45,714 nt of DNA from Deinococcus roseus (lineage in GTDB: Bacteria > Deinococcota > Deinococci > Deinococcales > Deinococcaceae). The stretch lies in the NCBI RefSeq assembly GCF_014646895.1, contig NZ_BMOD01000033.1, positions 1 to 45,714 of the forward strand, given 5' to 3'. Position 1 is the stretch's first letter, and each line of letters opens with the position of its first letter. Below the pieces are notes generated by a model. The model did no database searches and was not told where the DNA came from. It saw only the letters and a program-made list of their open reading frames with translations. Made by a program: the position numbers and the translations under genes. This document shows, piece by piece, positions 40,882 to 45,714 of this stretch.

Positions 40882-41418
40882 TCAGTGTGGGTTCCACTGC
40901 TGCAGGAAAAGCTGGATTTCGGGTTGGGCCAGCAGTTGGTGGACGGCTGTTTGGTCCAGGCCCTGGTCGTGGTGTTGGGTGTGCTGGTTGGCTTCCAGGT
41001 AGCGGCGGGCGAATGCCTGGGCTTCCTGGCTGAGGCAGGGCCTGCGGATGCTGCCTTGTCGGGTGCAGGTGGTGATGTGCATGGGTTCACCGGGGGTGGC
41101 GTGGGCGAACAGGGGCAGGGTGTGCACAAAAGCTGCGGCTTCGGCTGCGCTGACTTCGGTGAGGGTGTGGTTGTCGTGGATGAAGAAGTGGATGGGGCGT
41201 CTGGTGAAGACTTTGAGGTGGTAGTCTGCGCGGGTGTCGTGCTGGTAGAGCAGCAGGTCGGTGCCGCTTTCCCGCAGGATCCACACGAAACGCTGGGGGT
41301 TGCATTGCAGGGTGATGCGGTCCAGGTCGAGGTCTTCCCGGTAGCGTATCGGGAAACCTGTGGTTTTGCTGAGGTGTTCGATTCTTTCAAAGGCGGGGCT
41401 GGTGGTGGGTGCGGTCAT
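40882..41418 (-). CDS. Hypothetical protein, 178 aa
   Basis: Not recognised. Mixed alpha/beta N-terminal part (ERIEHLSKTTGFPIRYREDL, RFVWILRESGTDLLLYQHDT) and a helical C-terminus (LSQEAQAFARRYLEANQHTQ, TAVHQLLAQPEIQLFLQQW). AAGGAG five nt before the ATG of MTAPTTSP. Single-gene operon from regulon promoter 14. Confidence 0.65.
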   Translation of the reverse strand: MTAPTTSPAFERIEHLSKTTGFPIRYREDLDLDRITLQCNPQRFVWILRESGTDLLLYQHDTRADYHLKVFTRRPIHFFIHDNHTLTEVSAAEAAAFVHTLPLFAHATPGEPMHITTCTRQGSIRRPCLSQEAQAFARRYLEANQHTQHHDQGLDQTAVHQLLAQPEIQLFLQQWNPH

Positions 41419-41430
41419 GTCCACTCCTTA

Positions 41431-41476
41431 TAACTTATCTATTTATAGGTATACACCAAAGATCAGATCTTTTCAA
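41431..41476 (-). promoter_or_regulatory. Regulon promoter/operator 14
   Basis: TTGAAA, 17 bp, TATACC on the minus strand. Operator TAACTTATCT, ATTT, ATAGGTATACACC. Drives the gene at 40882-41418. No structured element upstream. Confidence 0.8.
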
Positions 41477-41499
41477 GGGTTTCACCATTCCAGCAAGCA

Positions 41500-41520
41500 A
41501 AAACACCCCATAAAGGGGTG
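41500..41520 (-). terminator. Terminator of the six-gene operon
   Basis: On the minus strand CACCCC, five-nt loop, GGGGTG, TTTTTGCTTG, 18 bases past the stop at 41538. Confidence 0.8.
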
Positions 41521-41537
41521 CTTGCATGTGGGCTTCA

Positions 41538-42119
41538 TCAACCCTGGGCTGGACCTTCCACCATTTGCCTGAGCCTGCTTTCGCTGTAATGCACCCCTGG
41601 CAGGTCCTCCAGCAGCTGTCTCGCCTCGTGTTCATCCAGCGGGTGCTGCTGCCATTTCCCGAAGTGCCTGAGGGGGAAATGCACTTCGCAGGCAACCCGC
41701 ATGACCTGCCCTTGTGGGTCCAGCCACCATCCGGTGAGGGTGAGGGTGTTGTCCTGAAAGTGGATGTGGTGGTCCACCATGGTCCAGATGCCCTGCAGCT
41801 GGCTGCGGGCATGGCGCTCAAAAGCCTCCATGGTGCCTGCCACCGAAAGGTGAATCCAGGCGGCTTTCAGGTGCTTCTGGGTTTGCTGGGTGCTGATGAA
41901 CAGGGCCGTGAGCAGCACCGTGATGAGCAAGAAACCCACGGCAGTCCATTTGAGGGTGGGGGTGAGGGTGCTGCCTGCCATGAAAACCAGTGTGGGCAGG
42001 GCCAAAAGCATCATCATTGCCAGCATCTGCAGGGTTTTCCTGTGGGTGTGGTGGTGGTTTTGACGGTTCCACTGTTCAAACTGCAGCAGCTCCTGGTGAA
42101 AGTCCTGGGTGGGGTTCAT
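41538..42119 (-). CDS. Membrane protein with two helices, 193 aa
   Basis: Not recognised. A hydrophilic, His-rich start (QNHHHTHRKTLQ), two adjacent membrane segments (about 31-50, LQMLAMMMLLALPTLVFMAG, and 57-76, WTAVGFLLITVLLTALFIST), then a soluble C-terminal domain of about 115 residues. ATG overlaps the upstream stop (ATGA). Last of six genes from regulon promoter 15. Confidence 0.7.
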   Translation of the reverse strand: MNPTQDFHQELLQFEQWNRQNHHHTHRKTLQMLAMMMLLALPTLVFMAGSTLTPTLKWTAVGFLLITVLLTALFISTQQTQKHLKAAWIHLSVAGTMEAFERHARSQLQGIWTMVDHHIHFQDNTLTLTGWWLDPQGQVMRVACEVHFPLRHFGKWQQHPLDEHEARQLLEDLPGVHYSESRLRQMVEGPAQG

Positions 42120-42736
42120 AGGTGCTCCATTGGGGTTTTGAAAGGGGTGTTCAGGCTCGGGGTGTCAGGCAGGGGAATCAGCAGGGTGTCTCTGTGGGTT
42201 TCGTCCTCACGGGCGTAGGTGGTCTGGATGTAGCAGTCCTCTCCGCTGGCCACCAGAACATGACGGGTGAACTGGCAACTGAGGCCTTCTGCTGCTGTCA
42301 TGAAAGCAGCAATGCCTGGAACGGGGGTGAGGGCCTTGAGGGCGTGAACCGTTGGCCGGGTGGGGATCACCCGGTCGAATTTGGGCAGGTCGTCTTGTTC
42401 ACTTTGTCCCTGCAGGGTATTGCGCTGGCTGGTGAGGGTTCCTGTGGTGGGGTTCAGGGTGTAACTGGTTCCGCTCCAGTGCGTGGCGTTCATCAGCTCT
42501 TTCATGCTGTAAGACCAGTGGGTGCCTGCTGGGGCGTCTGCCGGGGCGTCTTGCATGGTCAGAATCACCATCAGGCTGGGGGTGTGGGTCACGAAATGCA
42601 GTTTGCCCTGGTGGTTCCACAGGTACACCCGGTCCCGTTTGGGGGTGGTGGATTTGAGTGTTTCCTGGGTCTTCCAGAGGTCAACAACAGCTTTGAGGCG
42701 TTTGAGTTTGGTGTGGTCCAGGTTGAAAGTGGTCAT
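42116..42736 (-). CDS. Hypothetical protein, 206 aa
   Basis: Not recognised with confidence. Beta-rich (DRVYLWNHQGKLHFVTHTPS, SYTLNPTTGTLTSQ). The piece LPKFDRVIPTRP has a faint likeness to the FPDYxRVIP signature of sliding clamps, but the rest gives no support, so I do not assign that role. AAGGAG four nt before the ATG. ATGA overlaps on both sides. Fifth gene from regulon promoter 15. Confidence 0.65.
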   Translation of the reverse strand: MTTFNLDHTKLKRLKAVVDLWKTQETLKSTTPKRDRVYLWNHQGKLHFVTHTPSLMVILTMQDAPADAPAGTHWSYSMKELMNATHWSGTSYTLNPTTGTLTSQRNTLQGQSEQDDLPKFDRVIPTRPTVHALKALTPVPGIAAFMTAAEGLSCQFTRHVLVASGEDCYIQTTYAREDETHRDTLLIPLPDTPSLNTPFKTPMEHL

Positions 42737-43239
42737 TTGGCTCCTTGCAGGGGGGTGAATTTGAGTTGCTGGTTGCGTTCCAGGTCTTTGAGGAGTGCAA
42801 CGAGGCTGTGGTGGTTCATGTCGTACAGGCTGTCCAGCAGGTGGTGGAAGTTTTCGCGGGTGAGGGGGCAGGGTTCGATTTCCCGCTGGATCCAGCTGGG
42901 GTCCTCCCACAGTTCGGATTCCCATTTGGGGGGTTCATCGGGGTAGGCGGCGGTGTGGGTGGTGCTGTAATCGAGTCCGGCGTGCTGCAGGTAGAGTTTG
43001 AGGATGTACAGGGCGTTTTCGTCGCGGGTGCCGTCGCATCTGTCAGTCACCCGGTACGGTCTAACGCTGTACTGTCGGTGGCCGTATCCGGGGTCTTCTG
43101 GGGCGAAGCCTTCCAGTTCATCCCAGAGGATCTCCACAAGGTGGGGGCGGTCTCCGCCCATGGCCTGTTCTCGCACGTGCTGCGGGCAGTGCCGGTGGTG
43201 TTCTTCGGGCAGTGCTCCAATGTGATGGTAGGTCCTCAT
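42733..43239 (-). CDS. Hypothetical protein, 168 aa
   Basis: Not recognised. Acidic, with His, Trp and Tyr in abundance (EILWDELEGFAPEDPGYGHR, KWESELWEDPSWIQREIEPC), and a helical C-terminus (HLLDSLYDMNHHSLVALLKD). Coupled to its neighbours by ATGA overlaps. Fourth gene from regulon promoter 15. Confidence 0.65.
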   Translation of the reverse strand: MRTYHHIGALPEEHHRHCPQHVREQAMGGDRPHLVEILWDELEGFAPEDPGYGHRQYSVRPYRVTDRCDGTRDENALYILKLYLQHAGLDYSTTHTAAYPDEPPKWESELWEDPSWIQREIEPCPLTRENFHHLLDSLYDMNHHSLVALLKDLERNQQLKFTPLQGAK

Positions 43240-43709
43240 GGCCAGATCCTGGGGTGCAGTTCGGGGGTATTTTGCAGGGCGTGAATGAAACTGTGCAGAA
43301 AGGTGTTTCCTTGCGGGTGCGTGGTGTGATGGTGGACCATTTTGGCGTACAGATCGATTCTTTCTTGATCGGTGAGCAGGTCTTCAAGGTGTTGGTGGGG
43401 AATTCCAGCTGCGGCCCAAGTGGTGAGGGTGCGGTAGTGATGTTCACTGATGGTGTCGGTGTGGGGGGCCTGGTCGTTCATCCAGTAGTACATTTCTGGC
43501 CTTTGGCAGATGGGCAGGAATTCGATGTGGTGCAGGTGGTGGATGGTGATGATGCCTGCAAGACCATGTCCAAATGCCAGGTAACAGGTGATGGGGTGCT
43601 GCAGGTTTCTCAGGGTGCTTTTGAGCACCGTGAGGCTTTCGGTGGGTGGGGTGCCGCTCTCAAGGTCGAGCAGCACCATCTGGCTGGATTGCAGGAGTCG
43701 TTTCAGCAT
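43236..43709 (-). CDS. Hypothetical protein, 157 aa
   Basis: Not recognised. Helical N-terminus (MLKRLLQSSQMVLLDLESG), a central strand-rich part (ITCYLAFGHGLAGIITIHHL) and a His-rich second half (KMVHHHTTHPQGN). GAGGAAGC precedes the ATG. Third gene from regulon promoter 15. Confidence 0.65.
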   Translation of the reverse strand: MLKRLLQSSQMVLLDLESGTPPTESLTVLKSTLRNLQHPITCYLAFGHGLAGIITIHHLHHIEFLPICQRPEMYYWMNDQAPHTDTISEHHYRTLTTWAAAGIPHQHLEDLLTDQERIDLYAKMVHHHTTHPQGNTFLHSFIHALQNTPELHPRIWP

Positions 43710-43715
43710 GCTTCC

Positions 43716-44048
43716 TCAGAAGGCGCGGGCGCTCACGCCGGATTGGGGGAGGTTTTCGAGCAGGTGACTGGTGTATCGGTCTGGAATGAACCATTTGGCG
43801 AGGTGGGTGCTTTTTTCTTTTTCAATGAGGGCTCTCCTGGGCAGCCACAGGGTTTTTTGGTGCACCCGGCTGTTGGGGGTGTGGGGGTCGTCTATTTGGA
43901 TCTGCAGGGCTTTGGGGGTGGTGCGGGTGATGGTGCCGTGCAGGAATTGGGTGAACAGGGCGCTGTGGGCGAGTGCGCTGGCAATCAGGATGCACACCCG
44001 GTTGCCTTCCTGGTATTGCTCATGTCTTTTTTCGAGGGTCAGGGGCAT
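43716..44048 (-). CDS. Hypothetical protein, 110 aa
   Basis: Not recognised. A basic, beta-rich protein (FLHGTITRTTPKALQIQIDD, HQKTLWLPRRALIEKEKSTH, LAKWFIPDRYTSHLLE). GAAAGG six nt before the ATG. Second gene from regulon promoter 15; a palindrome tied to the previous stop lies about 30 bp upstream. Confidence 0.65.
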   Translation of the reverse strand: MPLTLEKRHEQYQEGNRVCILIASALAHSALFTQFLHGTITRTTPKALQIQIDDPHTPNSRVHQKTLWLPRRALIEKEKSTHLAKWFIPDRYTSHLLENLPQSGVSARAF

Positions 44049-44073
44049 GTGTGGCCTTTCGGGTCTGGAGGTC

Positions 44074-44091
44074 TGGCATCGTGTGATGTCA
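44074..44091. repeat. Stop-codon palindrome, copy 4
   Basis: On the minus strand TGACATCACACGATGCC begins with the stop TGA of the gene at 44089-44418. Confidence 0.6.
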
Positions 44092-44418
44092 GGGGTGTCT
44101 TTTCTGCAGCGCCAGCATCACAAAGTCATGGCGGGTTTGTTCCGTGTAATGGCGGTAGAGGGGTTTGCTGAGCAGGAATGCGGCTTGAACCAGTCGCCGG
44201 TGAATCTGGTTGTGTTCAGGGTCTGGGTAAGTCCAGATCCAGAGGTGGTTGCGGCATCTTTCGCTGGCTGCAAGGAGTCCTGAGCTGTCCCCCTGGTCAA
44301 GCTGGGTTCGGCTGGCCTGGATGGCGGCTTCAATGCTGGTGATGACCGGGGGTGCAAGGGTGGCTCGGTGTTTTTCCAGTGTCTCCGCAACGGCTTGGAT
44401 GGCTTTTTGCCAGGTCAT
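44089..44418 (-). CDS. Hypothetical protein, 109 aa
   Basis: Not recognised. Almost wholly helical (WQKAIQAVAETLEKHRATLA, PPVITSIEAAIQASRTQLDQ, HRRLVQAAFLLSKPLYRHYT). GGAGGA six nt before the ATG of MTWQKAIQ. First gene of the six-gene operon from regulon promoter 15. Confidence 0.65.
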   Translation of the reverse strand: MTWQKAIQAVAETLEKHRATLAPPVITSIEAAIQASRTQLDQGDSSGLLAASERCRNHLWIWTYPDPEHNQIHRRLVQAAFLLSKPLYRHYTEQTRHDFVMLALQKRHP

Positions 44419-44476
44419 GTTGCTTCCTCCAACGGTCTGGTTTTCAGCAACAGGCTTGCCGAAAACCAGCGTTCGA

Positions 44477-44522
44477 TAACTTATCTGTCTATTAGTATAC
44501 ACCAAAATTCGCAGAAAGGCAA
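44477..44522 (-). promoter_or_regulatory. Regulon promoter/operator 15
   Basis: TTGCCT, 17 bp, TATACT on the minus strand. Operator TAACTTATCT, GTCT, ATTAGTATACACC. Drives the longest operon (44418-41538). The CAGGCAAAAGG box is kept upstream but no structured element follows; a gene remnant and a Tn3 end do. Confidence 0.83.
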
Positions 44523-44589
44523 GTCCAGACGCTCAAATCCTGTTTTCCTTTTGCCTGCAAAGGCCACACTGTGCAACCCCTCCTGCATT

Positions 44590-44607
44590 TGACATCACAC
44601 GATGTCA
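44590..44607. repeat. Stop-codon palindrome, copy 5
   Basis: TGACATCACACGATGTCA, the complete form. On the minus strand its TGA (44605-44607) ends the frame GFLNPQGDLRGTDDL. By analogy with the other four copies it should mark the original end of the disrupted gene to its right. Confidence 0.6.
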
Positions 44608-44849
44608 CAGGTCATCTGTGCCCCTGAGGTCCCCTTGCGGGTTCAAAAAGCCATGCCGGGGAAGAGGGGACTGATGGTTTCCGGGGTGACACTGGCCAGA
44701 TCCGGGAACAGAGGGGTCTGCTGCTCTGGCTGGAGCACCTTGAGGGCATACTCCCTCAGGCCGTCGTTCACATGGGGTTTCAAATGCTCGGACCTCAGGG
44801 CGCGGCATGCGGTGAGGTCATCGCTGATCAGCACCTGGATGGCTTTGTT
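44605..44849 (-). pseudogene. Gene remnant cut by a Tn3-type end
   Basis: A minus-strand frame enters from the transposon end and reads NKAIQVLISDDLTACRALRS, then HLKPHVNDGLREYALKVLQP and LFPDLASVTPETISPLFPGM, stopping at 44643. There is no start codon with a ribosome-binding site, so the 5' part is missing. The palindrome that elsewhere marks stop codons lies at 44605 in another frame, hinting at a further frameshift near 44650. Family not recognised. Confidence 0.5.
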
Positions 44850-44887
44850 GGGGTCATGCCAATGATTAAGGTTTTTGCGGAGTCAGC
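44850..44887. repeat. Tn3-type terminal inverted repeat
   Basis: Begins GGGGTCATGCCAATGATTAA and continues GGTTTTTGCGGAGTCAGC. GGGGTC is the common outer end of Tn3-family repeats. AATGATT matches the inverted ends of the two transposase copies. It interrupts a gene on its left, and the resolvase lies 22 bp to its right. Confidence 0.6.
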
Positions 44888-44908
44888 AAATTTAAGCCGT
44901 TCAAGACG

Positions 44909-45508
44909 CTATTCTTTGGATTTCTTGCGGTGTTTGGCCTTGAGGCGGTAGATGCAGCGCTCTGACACTCCAAACGTCTCCGCAATCTCCTTCACTGAAT
45001 GCGCTGGGTTGCGCAGTAGTTCCAGAACCACCTGTTGCCGGTCCTCTGACAAAGCTGATTTTCTCCCACCCTGACGCCCTCTGGCCCTTGCCGCATCCAG
45101 CCCTGCCTGGGTTCTTTCGCGGATGAGGTCCCTTTCAAATTCGGCCAGGGCTCCGAAGATATGGAAGAACAATTTGCCATTGGCTGTGGAGGTGTTGATG
45201 CCTTCTTGTAGCACCAGCAGGTTCACTTTTTTCTCGTTCAGCACAGTGACCACTTCGATCAGGTGCTGCAGACTCCGCCCAAGGCGATCGAGTTTCCAAA
45301 CAACCAGGGTGTCTCCAGCACGCAGGTAGTTCAAAGCCTCTGACAGTCCTGGACGGTCTTTCTTGGCTCCACTGCTGGTGTCTTTGAAGATCCTGAGGCA
45401 ACCGGCGCGGGTGAGGGCGTCTTCTTGGAGGTTTAGGTTTTGATCCCGGGTGGAAACCCGGGCATACCCAACCTTAGGGCCGCTGTTTTCTGAACTGACA
45501 AAACTCAT
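44909..45508 (-). CDS. tnpR: Serine recombinase (Tn3-type resolvase/invertase)
   Basis: A 199-aa small serine recombinase that resolves cointegrates. The catalytic Ser is in VGYARVSTRDQNL (about residue 19). WKLDRLGRSLQHLIEVV and ALAEFERDLIRERTQAGLDA give the active-site arginines and the long helix E. The C-terminal helix-turn-helix is AHSVKEIAETFGVSERCIYR. The ATG of MSFVSSEN is probably leaderless: TACAAT lies six nt upstream. The associated transposase would lie right of the window. The protein looks intact. Confidence 0.9.
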   Translation of the reverse strand: MSFVSSENSGPKVGYARVSTRDQNLNLQEDALTRAGCLRIFKDTSSGAKKDRPGLSEALNYLRAGDTLVVWKLDRLGRSLQHLIEVVTVLNEKKVNLLVLQEGINTSTANGKLFFHIFGALAEFERDLIRERTQAGLDAARARGRQGGRKSALSEDRQQVVLELLRNPAHSVKEIAETFGVSERCIYRLKAKHRKKSKE

Positions 45509-45520
45509 GTCCTCATTGTA

Positions 45521-45608
45521 TTTCGTCAAAATGATTTCGTCATGCGATTACGTCAGGGCTTTGACGAGAAAAAACCAGGGCTTTCACCCAGGCTGTACTT
45601 GCTGACGA
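45521..45608. promoter_or_regulatory. res-like site upstream of the resolvase
   Basis: Five half-sites of the form T(T/A)CGTCA occur within 90 bp: two direct TTTCGTCA and one TACGTCA, then two in inverted orientation (TTGACGAG and TGACGAAA). They begin just upstream of the resolvase -10 box, as expected for a resolvase binding region that also autoregulates. Subsite limits are not certain. The remaining bases to 45714 show no gene. Confidence 0.5.
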
Positions 45609-45714
45609 AAAGGACAGTTAATGGTTTACCCGAGGCTGAAATGCTGTGGTGTCAGCGATCAAAAAGAAAGGAAAATCCGCTGAAAGAGTAGACCTGGACA
45701 TTTCCACAAAACCG

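Noticed and set aside
42116..42736. Plasmid-encoded sliding clamp
   Set aside because: Only one short piece (LPKFDRVIPTRP) resembles a clamp signature. The protein is too short for three clamp domains and the rest does not fit.
22864..44522. Operator identified as the Deinococcus DdrO radiation-response motif
   Set aside because: The DdrO motif is a palindrome of the TTATGT...ACATAA type. The sites here have ACTTAT...AT(A/T)AGT with a different centre and do not match.

Overview
The window looks like part of a plasmid or other secondary replicon of a Deinococcus-type bacterium. This is an inference from protein style, GC-rich codon use and several leaderless genes (a TANNNT -10 box 5-6 nt before the start codon), not from a marker gene. 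No rRNA, tRNA, CRISPR array or recognisable replication origin was seen.

The left part (1-18.9 kb) is a mixed accessory region. It holds two PAP2 phosphatases, a GGDEF diguanylate cyclase, a MerR regulator, an exported haloalkane-dehalogenase-like hydrolase, response regulators, a HigA-like antitoxin, and a LysR gene divergent from an SDR/HIBADH operon. Several genes are decayed: a frameshifted OmpR-type regulator, a frameshifted QGRIGG-repeat protein and a truncated paralogue. Two related Tn3-family transposase genes (6.8-9.8 kb and 19.0-22.1 kb) are broken by amber stops, the first also by a frameshift. The right end of the second cuts off a DNA methyltransferase gene at 22.11 kb.

The right part (22.1-44.5 kb) is different. 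About 34 small or medium genes lie almost all on the minus strand with strong Shine-Dalgarno sequences and many ATGA or GTGA overlaps. They form 15 operons, and each operon starts with nearly the same promoter/operator: a -35 TTGACA-like box, 17 bp, TATACT, then a dyad of the type ACTTAT-N6-AT(A/T)AGT. The recognisable products are a ParB-like protein, a DUF932 protein, a stand-alone primase-polymerase, an ArdC-type antirestriction metalloprotein and the truncated methylase. Upstream of eight of these promoters lies a roughly 200-nt element (about 500 nt in three copies). Its stems differ in sequence between copies but keep pairing, which is strong internal evidence of selected secondary structure.

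My best model, which is inference, is that 22-44.5 kb is the leading (establishment) region of a conjugative element. In this model one repressor silences all operons in a settled host. The operons fire together on entry, and the structured elements act either as single-stranded-DNA promoters (analogous to ssi/Frpo) or as a family of structured RNAs on the plus strand. A Tn3-type terminal repeat, a serine resolvase and a res-like site (44.85-45.6 kb) bound this region on the right.
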